From: an uncultured Bacteroidales bacterium
Lineage (GTDB): Bacteria > Bacteroidota > Bacteroidia > Bacteroidales > Muribaculaceae
Direction: 5' to 3'
Assembly (NCBI GenBank): GCA_949285735.1
Contig: CASEAQ010000011.1
Location: forward strand, 1 to 58,747
DNA: 58,747 nt
Under the pieces are notes generated by a model. It ran no database searches. It was not told where the DNA came from and saw only the letters and a program-made list of their open reading frames with translations. Within the stretch, counting starts at the first letter, position 1; each line of letters starts with the position of its first letter. Positions 18,613 to 27,830 of the stretch are shown one piece after another. A program made the translations under genes and the position numbers.

Positions 18613-19910
18613 TACTTTATTTCCCCAATCAATTCAAAAGGCAAAGCCTCGGTTATCGTCACCGTGGCAAACTCTCCGACTCGCAGACCGCCCGACTTGC
18701 GCACAAGCACCTCGGGGTCAACTTCGGGAGAATCAAACTCGGTGCGACCAACAAAAAATTCATCCTCCTCGCGGTCGATCAGCACTTTGAACGTCTGACC
18801 AACCTTCTCCTCGTTAAGTTCGAGTGCAATATCCTCTTGCAACTCCATTATTTCGGCAAGGCGGGCTTCTTTCACCTCCTCGGGCACTTCGTCGGCAAAC
18901 TGCTTGGCGGCATACGTTCCTTCCTCTTCGCTATAAGCAAATGCGCCCATGCGCTCGAAGCGTGCCCACCGCACAAATTCCTTCAGCTCCTCAAACTCGG
19001 TTTCGCCCTCGCCAGGGAAGCCCACCATGAGCGTCGTGCGCAGGTGTATGCCTGGCACTTCGCGCCTTATGCGCTCTATCAGCTCGATGGTTTCGGCCTT
19101 GGTGATGTGGCGGCGCATATTTCCAAGCACCTTGTCGCTTATGTGCTGCAATGCAATGTCGAGATAGCGGCACACGTTGCTGTGGCGAGCCATCACCGGC
19201 AACACCTCCCACGGGAACTGAGCCGGATAGGCATAGTGCAGTCTCAACCATTCCACCCCCTCGATGCTTGCAAGGCGGTCGATTAGCTCGGCAAGCATCG
19301 GCTTGCCATACAGGTCGATGCCATACGACGACAAGTCCTGCGCAATCACGTTAAACTCCTTCACGCCATGCCCCACGAGCGAGCGCACCTCCTCCTCAAG
19401 TTCTTCGATAGCCACCGACGTGTGACGCCCGGTGATGAGCGGAATGGCGCAAAAGGCACAAAAACGGTTGCACCCTTCCGATATTTTCAAATATGTATAA
19501 TGGCTCGGAGTGGTTATCAGCCTTTCATAAGGCTTCACATCGGCAGGCACAGCCGCCCTAAGGTCGGCAATTATCCCATCCCAGTCAAATTTGCCATAGA
19601 AACGGTCAACCTCTGGCAACTCCACCTTCAAGTCGTCGAAATAGCGTTGCGACAGGCATCCCATCACGAAAATTCGCCCGATGCGCCCATGTCGTTTTGC
19701 CTCGGCAAGTTCAAGTATCGTGTCGATTGATTCCTGCTTGGCATCGCCGATGAATCCACAAGTGTTCACCACCACGATTTCGCCACGCACGTCGTCGCTG
19801 TCGTTCACCACCTCATAGCCGGCAGCGGCAAGACGGCGCGACAGCCGCTCGCTATCAACCAAGTTTTTCGAGCACCCCAGTGTGATGATGTCAATTCGTT
19901 TCCTTACCAT
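18612..19910 (-). CDS. rimO: ribosomal protein S12 methylthiotransferase
   Basis: A 432-residue radical-SAM enzyme that adds a methylthio group to the conserved Asp of ribosomal protein S12. The N-terminal UPF0004 domain holds three iron-sulphur Cys residues (TLGCSKNLVDSE, VNTCGF, MGCLSQRY). The radical-SAM cluster is SEGCNRFCAFCAIP. The C-terminal TRAM domain runs from about LNEEKVGQTFKVLIDREEDE to TVTITEALPFEL. FDWDGII and RHTSVAIEELEEE are typical of RimO rather than MiaB. It is followed directly by menF and preceded by ftsY after 89 bases. Confidence 0.93.
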   Translation of the reverse strand: MVRKRIDIITLGCSKNLVDSERLSRRLAAAGYEVVNDSDDVRGEIVVVNTCGFIGDAKQESIDTILELAEAKRHGRIGRIFVMGCLSQRYFDDLKVELPEVDRFYGKFDWDGIIADLRAAVPADVKPYERLITTPSHYTYLKISEGCNRFCAFCAIPLITGRHTSVAIEELEEEVRSLVGHGVKEFNVIAQDLSSYGIDLYGKPMLAELIDRLASIEGVEWLRLHYAYPAQFPWEVLPVMARHSNVCRYLDIALQHISDKVLGNMRRHITKAETIELIERIRREVPGIHLRTTLMVGFPGEGETEFEELKEFVRWARFERMGAFAYSEEEGTYAAKQFADEVPEEVKEARLAEIMELQEDIALELNEEKVGQTFKVLIDREEDEFFVGRTEFDSPEVDPEVLVRKSGGLRVGEFATVTITEALPFELIGEIK

Positions 19911-19942
19911 TAATAGTTATCCTTTTAAAAGTCAACTACCGG

Positions 19943-19950
19943 CAAATGTA
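19943..19950 (-). promoter_or_regulatory. -7 box upstream of rimO
   Basis: TACATTTG on the minus strand, 33 bases before the rimO start. A -33-like TTTG lies 16 bases away rather than 19, so the promoter is only moderately convincing. The identical -7 octamer precedes ftsY (20976) and hutH (32994). Confidence 0.4.
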
Positions 19951-19999
19951 TTACCAATGCCGGCAGCAAAAAACACACAATAAAACCGCTATCTGGCAA

Positions 20000-20953
20000 T
20001 TACTTCCCAAACAACGATTTCACAAATTCTTCCTTGCGGAACACCTGCAAGTCTTCCATTCCTTCTCCAAGGCCTATGTACTTGACGGGTATCTTGAACT
20101 GGTCGCTGATACCTATCACCACGCCGCCCTTGGCTGTTCCGTCGAGTTTCGTCACCGCCAACTCGTTGACTTCGGTAGCGGCTACAAACTGCCGTGCCTG
20201 CTCAAAGGCATTCTGCCCCGTCGAGCCGTCGAGCACAAGCAATATTTCATGGGGGGCATCGGGCACCACGCGCTTCATCACGTTCTTGATTTTCGTCAAT
20301 TCGTCCATCAACCCCTTCTTGTTGTGCAACCTGCCCGCGGTGTCGATAATCACCACGTCGGCATTATGGGCTTTGGCAGATGTGAGCGTGTCGAATGCCA
20401 CCGATGCCGGGTCGGCACCCATGCGTTGCTTCACCACTGGCACACCCACGCGCTCGCCCCAAATGTCGAGCTGCTCCACGGCTGCCGCCCTGAACGTGTC
20501 GGCTGCGCCGAGCACCACGCTGTTGCCAGCCTTCTTGAACTGGTAGGCGAGCTTGCCTATGGTAGTCGTCTTGCCCACGCCGTTCACGCCCACCACCATT
20601 ATCACATACGGGCGGCGGTCTTTCGGCACCTCGAAGTCGGCACCCGTTTCGGTGTCGTTCTCGGCGAGCATATCGGTTATCTCCTCACACAGCAAGTTGT
20701 TGAGTTCACTGGCTCCTACATATTTGTCGCGAGCCACACGTTTCTGTATGCGGTCAAGGATTTTCAATGTCGTGTCAATGCCGACATCTGAAGTCACAAA
20801 CACCTCTTCGAGGTTGTCAAGCACATCGTCGTCGATTTTCGACTTGCCTGCAATAGCACGTGTCAACTTAGAGAACACACCCTGCTTCGTCTTGGCAAGC
20901 CCCTTGTCGAGTGTCTCTTTTTTTTCTTTCGAGAAAAAACTGAATATGCCCAT
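20000..20953 (-). CDS. ftsY: signal recognition particle receptor FtsY
   Basis: A 317-residue SRP-GTPase starting MGIFSFFSKEKKETLDKG. A long upstream in-frame extension covers the non-coding RNA candidate and is rejected. The NG domain is complete: helical N part (LTRAIAGKSKIDDDVLDNLEEV), G1 VGVNGVGKTTTIGKLA, DTFRAAAVEQL, G3 DTAGRLHNKKGLMDEL, G4 TKLDGTAKGG, and the closing GLGEGMEDLQVF. It lacks the long acidic A domain of E. coli FtsY, as is common in Bacteroidetes. It docks ribosome-SRP complexes at the inner membrane. Its -7 box TACATTTG lies at 20976. Confidence 0.95.
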   Translation of the reverse strand: MGIFSFFSKEKKETLDKGLAKTKQGVFSKLTRAIAGKSKIDDDVLDNLEEVFVTSDVGIDTTLKILDRIQKRVARDKYVGASELNNLLCEEITDMLAENDTETGADFEVPKDRRPYVIMVVGVNGVGKTTTIGKLAYQFKKAGNSVVLGAADTFRAAAVEQLDIWGERVGVPVVKQRMGADPASVAFDTLTSAKAHNADVVIIDTAGRLHNKKGLMDELTKIKNVMKRVVPDAPHEILLVLDGSTGQNAFEQARQFVAATEVNELAVTKLDGTAKGGVVIGISDQFKIPVKYIGLGEGMEDLQVFRKEEFVKSLFGK

Positions 20954-20975
20954 AAGCCCAATTCCAAATTTTCCA

Positions 20976-20983
20976 CAAATGTA
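20976..20983 (-). promoter_or_regulatory. -7 box of ftsY
   Basis: TACATTTG on the minus strand, with about 16 bases expected between transcript start and ATG. No TTTG lies at the ideal -33 distance. It separates ftsY from the terminated RNA upstream at 21105-21245. Confidence 0.5.
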
Positions 20984-21104
20984 CGAAATTATTTGCAAAA
21001 TCCCCCCTTTCTCCCCACCATCGCTCCAAAAAACATTCACCCAAATGCCAACCAGAACCAATGGTTTATCCGTAATATAGAGATTGATATAGTTAAATAC
21101 ATTG

Positions 21105-21143
21105 AAAAAAACTCCCCGGGAATGCGGTGCAGTTCTCGGGGAG
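21105..21143 (-). terminator. intrinsic terminator of the phosphatase transcript / RNA candidate
   Basis: A 9-bp GC-rich stem (21112-21120 with 21135-21143, including one G-T pair) followed on the minus strand by seven T residues. Confidence 0.85.
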
Positions 21144-21245
21144 ACGAAACTAAAACTAATAAGTATGCACTTCCCATGCGGGCTGGAGGCGAGCCGTTGA
21201 GGGTGGTGTTGCCTCAACGGTTTACGCTTTTGCACCGCAGTGGAG
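21105..21245 (-). ncRNA. candidate structured RNA ending in an intrinsic terminator
   Basis: Read on the minus strand this stretch has, in order: a 5' segment TGCGGTGCA (21239-21231), a 9-bp hairpin CCGTTGAGG/CCTCAACGG (21220-21212 with 21202-21194), a purine-rich linker, and a terminator. The terminator has a 9-bp stem of CTCGGGGAG type (21143-21135 with 21120-21112) and a T7 tract (21111-21105). The terminator loop contains TGCACCGCA, the perfect complement of the 5' segment, so a pseudoknot or an alternative anti-terminator pairing is possible. It starts just after the phosphatase gene stop and ends before the ftsY promoter. It could be a 3'-UTR-derived RNA, an independent small RNA, or a leader element. 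I cannot assign it to a known class. Confidence 0.5.
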
Positions 21246-21254
21246 AATGGTGAT

Positions 21255-22526
21255 TTATTCACCAAGTATTTTCATGAAGTAGCTGCGAACGTCGTTCCAG
21301 CGATAGTAGGGGTACATGTCGGTGTCGAGCGGAATGGAGGTTTCGCGCTCGTTGTGCAAGAATTTCACCACAATGTCGTCGTGGTTCTTCTTGTTGCGGA
21401 AAAACACTATCTGCACATTGCCTGCCATAGGCGAGATTTCATACGACACGAAGTGCTTGTAGAAGTCGGCAGGGTCCTCGACCGAGGCATAGCACCCGTC
21501 AAGCCCGAGCAACCCGGCAAACGGAATGAGGTTGCCGTCGTGCCCAAACCTGAACGTTGCCCCCGTGTTGCCGCTGGCAATCACCTCGTCGGCACTCTCC
21601 ACCACGTTCCTCAACAGCGGCTTGGCATTGTCGAGCAGCATACCGTGGCTGCCGGGATAGTTGCTGTCGCCCACATAGAAACGGTAGTTGAACGACTGGT
21701 AGAGGTCGAACAGCTCCTGCGGCTCAAACAAGTCCATAAACGACACCTGCGTCTCGATGTCCTGCATTCCCACTGCAAGCCAGTAGAAGCCCCACATGAG
21801 GGTGTGGGGGTTGACGTTGCGCACGACAAAGGTCTCGTCGTTGAACAACGACTTCACCAAGCGGTCGCCCTGCGTGTGCGACACCTCAAATTTGCGGTAT
21901 TCCTCCTGCCACGGCCCGTCGGGGGCGTTGAAGGCATTCGACTCGGGGCTGTGGTAATTGAGGTAGCACATATAGCGGTTGCTCGCCTCGCGCGTTATGT
22001 TCAGCTCTGGGTTCAACTCCTTCAGCCGTTCGCAGAAGGCGTCCATGCTCATGGCACAGCGCAACACAATGGTCGAGCGTGCCGATATGTCAACCTTGCC
22101 CTTGAACACCTCGGGGAAGGTGGCAAACATTCGCTCGGCAATGCCGCGCTGCTGCCTCACGCCAAGCGGAGCAAGGTCGCCGCCGCGCCCCTCGGCTTCG
22201 AGCCACACCTGCTCAATCCTGTCGAGCGCGTCAAGCCCGAGCGGTGTCAACGCTCCGGCATCTTTCGCCTTGCGCATGAGCTGCAACACCCACAGATAAT
22301 CGTTGTCGGCAACCAGGTAGCGCGAACCGTGCCGTCCGTAGTGGCTTATGTAGAATGGCTCATAACCCTTGGGAGTGGCAGTCTGCTCGACCGTGCTCAC
22401 GGGATAGGCATAATACACGCCGCCAGCTTTGTTCAAATCTTCAAAAATCTCTTCACGCGCCGTCTGTGCAAATGCCATCACCGGCAACAGCACCCCGACA
22501 AGCGCAACCTTCAAAATCCTATTCAT
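21255..22526 (-). CDS. histidine acid phosphatase, multiple inositol-polyphosphate phosphatase (MINPP)-like
   Basis: A 423-residue secreted protein starting MNRILKVALVGVLLPVMAFA, a clear signal peptide; a 29-residue upstream extension is rejected. The histidine phosphatase signature HYGRHGSRYLV supplies the nucleophilic His. The C-terminal FRFGHDGNLIPFAGLLG supplies the HD proton donor. This is clade 2 of the histidine phosphatases, which includes phytases and the MINPP enzymes of Bacteroides. The likely reaction is removal of phosphate from inositol phosphates or other phospho-esters in the periplasm or outer-membrane vesicles. It lies downstream of SusD but a terminator-like hairpin (22566-22596) intervenes, so full co-transcription is uncertain. 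Confidence 0.85.
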   Translation of the reverse strand: MNRILKVALVGVLLPVMAFAQTAREEIFEDLNKAGGVYYAYPVSTVEQTATPKGYEPFYISHYGRHGSRYLVADNDYLWVLQLMRKAKDAGALTPLGLDALDRIEQVWLEAEGRGGDLAPLGVRQQRGIAERMFATFPEVFKGKVDISARSTIVLRCAMSMDAFCERLKELNPELNITREASNRYMCYLNYHSPESNAFNAPDGPWQEEYRKFEVSHTQGDRLVKSLFNDETFVVRNVNPHTLMWGFYWLAVGMQDIETQVSFMDLFEPQELFDLYQSFNYRFYVGDSNYPGSHGMLLDNAKPLLRNVVESADEVIASGNTGATFRFGHDGNLIPFAGLLGLDGCYASVEDPADFYKHFVSYEISPMAGNVQIVFFRNKKNHDDIVVKFLHNERETSIPLDTDMYPYYRWNDVRSYFMKILGE

Positions 22527-22554
22527 AATATCTCTTTTTTTGTGTGTATGCTTG

Positions 22555-22596
22555 TTTTTACAAAATGTGTCGGAGCAAAGCCCCTGCCCCGACACA
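22555..22596 (-). terminator. hairpin between susD and the phosphatase gene
   Basis: Arms TGTGTCGGAGC (22566-22576) and GCCCCGACACA (22586-22596) pair over 10 of 11 positions. On the minus strand TTTTGTAAAAAC follows, a weak T-tract. It could terminate or attenuate the SusCD transcript before the phosphatase. Confidence 0.55.
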
Positions 22597-22628
22597 AAGA
22601 TAAAAACTCTCAAATGTAAAACCGTGCA

Positions 22629-24335
22629 TTAATAACCATCATTTTGTTCCAGGGTCGGGTTATTGGTCATTTCACTTTCTGGTATCGGGAACAATTTGTA
22701 AAAGTCGCTTACATCGCTGCCAAGGCGGTCGCCGTTCTTCCAATCCCAATTGTTACCCTTTGTGAACTTGCCGAAACGAATCAAGTCGGTGCGGCGCACG
22801 CATTCCGAAGCCAATTCCCTCTGGCGTTCACCAAGGATATAATCGAGGTTAAACTCGCTGTCGTCGATTTCGCCCGAGACTTCCGACTTCACGCCCGGCT
22901 GGGCATATTCGCCCGACATATAGGCGCGGCGGCGCACTTTGTTGAAGTATTCCAATCCCTCGCTGCGGGAGCCTTGTGTCGAACCGCGCAATATTGCCTC
23001 GGCAGCCATCAAGTAGGCATCTGCAGTGCGGAACAACGGGAAGTCAATCGAAGTATAAGTATCGCCCTGTGCAGGAATTTCGTCATTCTTGGTCACGTTG
23101 CGCCACTTAATGTAGCCATAGCCGCAAGTGAACGTGCTGGTCATGTTCATGTCGGCATCCCAAGTCTCCTTGGTCTGTCCGTCGAGGGCGGTCATAAATT
23201 GGGCACGCTTGTCGTTCTTGTTGTTGCCCCAAGTGTCATTCGGGTCGAATGTCACGTCGGCAGGGTTGAACGCGTTGACGAGCGTAGTCTTCGAGCGCAC
23301 GTTGCCCCAGCCTCTCGAACCGACACCGGTCTTGTACAACTCATCCATCGGCCCGTTGACGAAAGCCTTCACATAGAAGTTGGTTCCAGCCGAGCTTTGA
23401 GCCTTTTCACCGTCTTGCACGAGCGGCCAGATGATTTCCGAGCACGTTTCATTGTCGGCAAGGAAGATGTGGCGGTAGTCTGATGCAAGAGGATAGGTGT
23501 TCGAGTCTATGAGACGCTTGGCATAGATGTAGCAATCGGTGTAACGGTCTTCGCCAATCCAAGTATCGGCATTAAGGTACATTCTTGCGAGCAAGAACCA
23601 ACCGGCAGCCTTATCAACACGGGCATACTCGTTTTGCCCTGCATCCTTAAGCACATCTCCGTTGCCTTCAGCCTCGCCGATGATTGTGAGAAGCTCGCCC
23701 TCGGCATAGTCAAACACTTCCTTGCGCGTATTCTGTGCCGGAACATCTTTCACGCCAGTGTTCTCGTCGATTATCGACACGTTGCCAAACAGGTCGCAAA
23801 GCATCGAGTAGCAATAGGCGCGAATGAAACGTGCCTCGGCGCGATAGTTAAGGTAGTCGGCACTCATGTCATTCCACACGCCGCGCTCCTGCATCTTTTC
23901 GGGAGTACATTCGCGCAAGAACTCGTTGCAATATGCAATCGACATGTACAGGCGTTGATAAGTCCACGTAACGACCGAGGTCGATGGAGTCCAGTTCAGG
24001 TTCAAGCAATTGCGCAACCCGTTTGACGACGAAGGCATCAAGAAGTTGTCGGTGTCGAGTTCCTGCAAGTAGAACAGCAGGCGCATGTATCCCGAGTAAC
24101 CCTCGTTTGCACCCTCAAGGTCGCCGTCGCCGCCGTCGCCACCTTGCTGCCCGGTCAATATGAGCGATGCATAGCACTTGGCAAGCACACCCATGTAACC
24201 CTTTTTGCTTCTATACACTTGCTCCGAAACGAGACTGTTGTCGTCGATGGGCATCGTGTCGAGGTCGCCTATACAAGAGGTAAGCCCAAGGCAACCTATA
24301 ACAAACATCAATATATATTTTTTCATTGTTGTCAT
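22629..24335 (-). CDS. SusD/RagB-family outer-membrane nutrient-binding lipoprotein
   Basis: A 568-residue protein with a lipoprotein signal (MKKYILMFVIGCLGLTSC) and the SusD layout. There is an N-terminal TPR-like region, then YLMAAEAILRG, and a C-terminal block with ERQRELASECVRRTDLIRFG and LFPIPESEM. The segment LTGQQGGDGGDGDLEGANEG and the end closely follow the original B. thetaiotaomicron SusD subgroup. However, the aromatic starch-binding stretch after ELPTDE in SusD is replaced here by NFLMPSSSN, so a different ligand is likely. It works as the lid of the SusC channel on the cell surface. Twelve bases separate it from susC. A start three codons earlier (MTTMKK) is included here. Confidence 0.93.
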   Translation of the reverse strand: MTTMKKYILMFVIGCLGLTSCIGDLDTMPIDDNSLVSEQVYRSKKGYMGVLAKCYASLILTGQQGGDGGDGDLEGANEGYSGYMRLLFYLQELDTDNFLMPSSSNGLRNCLNLNWTPSTSVVTWTYQRLYMSIAYCNEFLRECTPEKMQERGVWNDMSADYLNYRAEARFIRAYCYSMLCDLFGNVSIIDENTGVKDVPAQNTRKEVFDYAEGELLTIIGEAEGNGDVLKDAGQNEYARVDKAAGWFLLARMYLNADTWIGEDRYTDCYIYAKRLIDSNTYPLASDYRHIFLADNETCSEIIWPLVQDGEKAQSSAGTNFYVKAFVNGPMDELYKTGVGSRGWGNVRSKTTLVNAFNPADVTFDPNDTWGNNKNDKRAQFMTALDGQTKETWDADMNMTSTFTCGYGYIKWRNVTKNDEIPAQGDTYTSIDFPLFRTADAYLMAAEAILRGSTQGSRSEGLEYFNKVRRRAYMSGEYAQPGVKSEVSGEIDDSEFNLDYILGERQRELASECVRRTDLIRFGKFTKGNNWDWKNGDRLGSDVSDFYKLFPIPESEMTNNPTLEQNDGY

Positions 24336-24347
24336 CTTTCTTATTCG

Positions 24348-27314
24348 TTAAAATGTGAGATTTGCACCAAATGTATAAGAACGCGGACGCGGATAGACTT
24401 CGCGGTCGATACCGTCGGTCAACTCGGGATCCAAGCCCGAATATCCAGTGATTGTTGCAACATTCGACACCGAGAAGGTCAAGCGCAAGCGGCTTGAGTT
24501 GTTCCACAGTTTGTTGAATGTGTAACCAAGAGTGATGTTGTCGAAACGGAAGAACGAACCCTTTTCGAGCCACATGTCAGAGTAGAGCTGCTGTTGCTGG
24601 AAGCCGAGGTCGCGTGTTGACTTCAAGATGTTGGAGAAGCTGCCTTGGTCGCTGTAAACCGATTGCACGTATTGGTCGGCTGCTACATAGTTGTAAACAT
24701 AGTTGCCAAACGAACCGTGGCCGCTGATGGCGAGATCCCAGTTTTTCCATGACAATTGGGTGTTGAAGCCCAAGTAAGATGTTGGCAACGCGCTCTTGCC
24801 AGTGGCATAGCGAGTTTCGGTGGCTGAAACCGACCCGTCGGGCTGCACATACTGTCCTTCGATAGGCTTGCCGTTTTCGTCGTATGCCTGCTTGCACAGG
24901 TAGAACGTGTAGGGGCGTTCGTCAACCATGAACACTTGCACATATTTGCCCGTGCCAGAGATTGCACCGGTCTGCACGAAGTTGTTGCCCGTGTCAATAG
25001 TGTTGAGCTTGGTGATTTTCGAGTCATTCCAAGTGTAGTTGAAGCCGATGGTCCACTCAAAGTCGTTTGTACGCACCGGCACGGCGTTGATGGCAAATTC
25101 CACACCTTGGTTCTCCATCTTGCCAATGTTGGTCGTGAGCACCGACGAATAGTTTGTACCCGAAATAACATTGATTGTGTTCAACAGGTCTTTGGTAAAT
25201 CGCTTGTAGTAGTCGATGCTACCATAGATGCGGTTGCCGAGGAAACCATAGTCGATACCGGCGTTCCACGTGGTGGTAGTTTCCCACTTGATGTCGCGGT
25301 CGTAGCCGTTGGGGCGGTAGGTGTAATACCATATATCACCCAATTGGTAAGACGATTCGGGATAAGAAACCGTGAACGTAGTCATGTAGGGATAGTCGTT
25401 GATAATATCCTGCTGACCAGTGATACCGTAACCGAGGCGCAGCTTGAGGTCGGACATAACGTCTTGCTCCTTCATGAAGTCTTCTTGGATTATGCGCCAT
25501 GCAAGTGCCACCGACGGGAATACGCCCCAGCGATTGTCAGATGCAAATCGCGAAGATGCGTCACCACGCAACGTTGCAGTCACCAGGTAGCGGTCGTCAT
25601 AGCTGTAGTTGACACGTCCGTAGAACGAGAGCAGGTAATACTCTGTTTCATAGTGGGTGTCGCTTTGCAGCTCGTTACCACGCGGGTCGTCATACGAGAG
25701 GTTATATTTTTTCCAGAAGTGCTGCCAGCCATAACCCACCATTGCGCCAAACGTGTGCTTGTCGCCAAAAGTCTTGTCGTAGTTGGCAAATGCATCGAGC
25801 AACAGGTTGCGCTTGTTTTGCACACCGCGCTGCATCAAGCCTGTACCGTCCTTTTGGTTTTCGGTGTACATGGTGCCGGCGAGGTCGGGAACATCCTTGT
25901 TATACTTGCTCTCAAGCACGTCATAACCAAGGTTTACGTTCAACTTCAAGTCTTCAAGCCCGTGTACCTTGTACTGGATAGCTGCACTACCTATCGAGCG
26001 GACAACCTTGTTAGCCTGGTCGGTCAATTCGAGTTGAGCCACAGGGTTGTTGGTCTGGATTGCCATCGGCGAGCCGCCATTGGTCCAAATGAAGTAGCCA
26101 AGACCCGGGTCGGTAGCCGCTGTCGAGCTGCCAGTCATCACTGGGCGAGTGGGGTCATAACGCAATGCTGCACCCACCACCGAGTTGTCAACCATCTTGT
26201 TGTTTTCATACGACACCTTCACGTTCAAGTTGGCAGTCAAGTGGTTGTCGAAGAACGACGGAGCAATATTGCCGCCGAACGATAAGCGCTGATAATTGTT
26301 GGTTTCGATGATACCGTTCTGGTTGGTATAGCCGAGCGACACGCGGAAAGGTGCCTCGATGGGCTTAACCTTGCCCGAGAGAGAAATATTCTGCTCGGTG
26401 CCGAATGCTGCACGGTATATCTCGTCTTGCCAGTCGGTGTTGGCAGTGCCAAGTTCCACGTCCGACGGAACGCCGGTCACCGTAGGCACAAAAGCACGGA
26501 ATTCGTCGGCTGTAAGCACGTCGAGGCGATTGGCTGTGGTGCTCACCGAGTAGCTGCTCGAATAGTTGACCGACAGGCGGTCGCTACCCTTCTTCGTTGT
26601 GATTACAATCACACCGTTAGATGCACGCGAACCATAAATGGCAGTTGCCGAAGCATCTTTCAACACCGTGAAAGTTTCTATATCGTCGGGGTTGAGCGAA
26701 CCGATTATGTTAGAAGAACCCTCGATAGTAGAGTTATCGACTGGCACACCGTCGATTACAATCAACGGGTCGTTGCTTGCCGACAACGATGCACCGCTAC
26801 GAATGCGGATGGTTGCGCCCGAACCCGGTGCGCCCGAACCGTTAACCACATTCACGCCAGCCACCTTGCCCACAAGAGCGTCTTGCGCCGTCACGCGGTT
26901 ACCTTTGTTGAACTCGTCGGGCTTGATTGCTATCACCGAACCCGTTGCATCCGACTTCTTCACACTTCCATAACCGATTACTACCACTTCGTCGAGGTTC
27001 TGGACATTTTCACGCAACACTATACCACTCTGCAACTCAGGAGCGTTGGCTGCTACCTCCTGTGTCTCGCACCCCACATAAGAAATTACAAGGATTGAAT
27101 TACTCTCGGGAACTTTCAAAGCAAACCGCCCGTCGAAGTCGGTGGCAGTTCCTGTCGAAGTTCCCTTTACCAATACCGATGCACCAATCACGGGCTCATG
27201 GTTGCTGTCGAGGACAAGACCATTGACCGTTGTCTGCGCATACACTTCAAAGTTCAAGATTAGTGACAATACCAAAATCGCCACCCTGAACAAATTAGAT
27301 TTTAGACATCTCAT
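24348..27314 (-). CDS. SusC/RagA-family TonB-linked outer-membrane transporter
   Basis: A 988-residue protein with a signal peptide (SNLFRVAILVLSLILNFEVYA). A carboxypeptidase-regulatory-like domain follows (TVNGLVLDSNHEPVIGASVL...DFDGRFALKV), then a plug with GYGSVKKSDATGSV, LIVIDGVPVDNS and the RagA signature ATAIYGSRASNGVIVITTKK. The remainder is a 22-strand barrel ending YTFGANLTF. It imports a glycan or other large ligand with energy from TonB. No N-terminal STN domain is present, so it is not coupled to an anti-sigma factor; the DUF6377 gene upstream is the probable regulator. A -7-like TAATTTTG lies at 27372-27379 on the minus strand. Confidence 0.95.
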   Translation of the reverse strand: MRCLKSNLFRVAILVLSLILNFEVYAQTTVNGLVLDSNHEPVIGASVLVKGTSTGTATDFDGRFALKVPESNSILVISYVGCETQEVAANAPELQSGIVLRENVQNLDEVVVIGYGSVKKSDATGSVIAIKPDEFNKGNRVTAQDALVGKVAGVNVVNGSGAPGSGATIRIRSGASLSASNDPLIVIDGVPVDNSTIEGSSNIIGSLNPDDIETFTVLKDASATAIYGSRASNGVIVITTKKGSDRLSVNYSSSYSVSTTANRLDVLTADEFRAFVPTVTGVPSDVELGTANTDWQDEIYRAAFGTEQNISLSGKVKPIEAPFRVSLGYTNQNGIIETNNYQRLSFGGNIAPSFFDNHLTANLNVKVSYENNKMVDNSVVGAALRYDPTRPVMTGSSTAATDPGLGYFIWTNGGSPMAIQTNNPVAQLELTDQANKVVRSIGSAAIQYKVHGLEDLKLNVNLGYDVLESKYNKDVPDLAGTMYTENQKDGTGLMQRGVQNKRNLLLDAFANYDKTFGDKHTFGAMVGYGWQHFWKKYNLSYDDPRGNELQSDTHYETEYYLLSFYGRVNYSYDDRYLVTATLRGDASSRFASDNRWGVFPSVALAWRIIQEDFMKEQDVMSDLKLRLGYGITGQQDIINDYPYMTTFTVSYPESSYQLGDIWYYTYRPNGYDRDIKWETTTTWNAGIDYGFLGNRIYGSIDYYKRFTKDLLNTINVISGTNYSSVLTTNIGKMENQGVEFAINAVPVRTNDFEWTIGFNYTWNDSKITKLNTIDTGNNFVQTGAISGTGKYVQVFMVDERPYTFYLCKQAYDENGKPIEGQYVQPDGSVSATETRYATGKSALPTSYLGFNTQLSWKNWDLAISGHGSFGNYVYNYVAADQYVQSVYSDQGSFSNILKSTRDLGFQQQQLYSDMWLEKGSFFRFDNITLGYTFNKLWNNSSRLRLTFSVSNVATITGYSGLDPELTDGIDREVYPRPRSYTFGANLTF

Positions 27315-27693
27315 GAATCAAACAGGTTTGTTAATGTATATTAATAATTTTCGATTCGCTATTCACACCTGCAAAATTATTATCCGACTGTAACAATAGT
27401 GTGACAGTTGACTGATGCAAGTAAACTTGTTATGCCGTTTTTTAAAGGCAAAACACTATATTCAAGCATCTTACAATTCAGCACCATCATAAATTTAGTA
27501 AACTTTTCCCACGTTTTAGGGAAGTTGGAATACCGATATTTAACCCGCATTTGGGGCGATAATATAACAAACCTGTAACAACTCAGTCTTATTCAATTTT
27601 TCACATTTGAGATTTAATGATATGCAATTATGTTATATAACATTAATTTGCCAATCGCCCATTTTCACACCTCGACACCCAATCCACCTCTGC

Positions 27694-27714
27694 TGCAGAG
27701 ATGCGATTCATCGC
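27694..27714. repeat. diverged palindromic element (GTAGAG family)
   Basis: GCAGAGATGCGATTCATCGCA is a diverged copy of the 26-bp palindrome at 1316 and 57323. It lies in the 27315-28040 gap, which holds several dispersed elements and no convincing gene. Confidence 0.5.
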
Positions 27715-27830
27715 ACTGCGCCAAACAGGAATCCTAACACACGTTTTTCGGCATTGATTAGTGTATCAGAAATAAAAAATACCCGAAACAAGACTACCTT
27801 AGACCAATAAAATGTTTTGCAGCAATGGAA

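Noticed and set aside
21105-21245. SRP RNA because it neighbours ftsY
   Set aside because: The conserved SRP loop sequences (GGAA tetraloop with AGCAG internal loop) are not present.
20954-21265. N-terminal extension of FtsY
   Set aside because: It would translate the promoter region, the terminator hairpin and the RNA candidate; FtsY starts MGIFSFF.
22629-27314. Starch-utilisation locus with susB
   Set aside because: The only GH97 gene lies 30 kb away on a separate transcript, and the SusD lacks the starch-binding aromatics, so starch is not supported.
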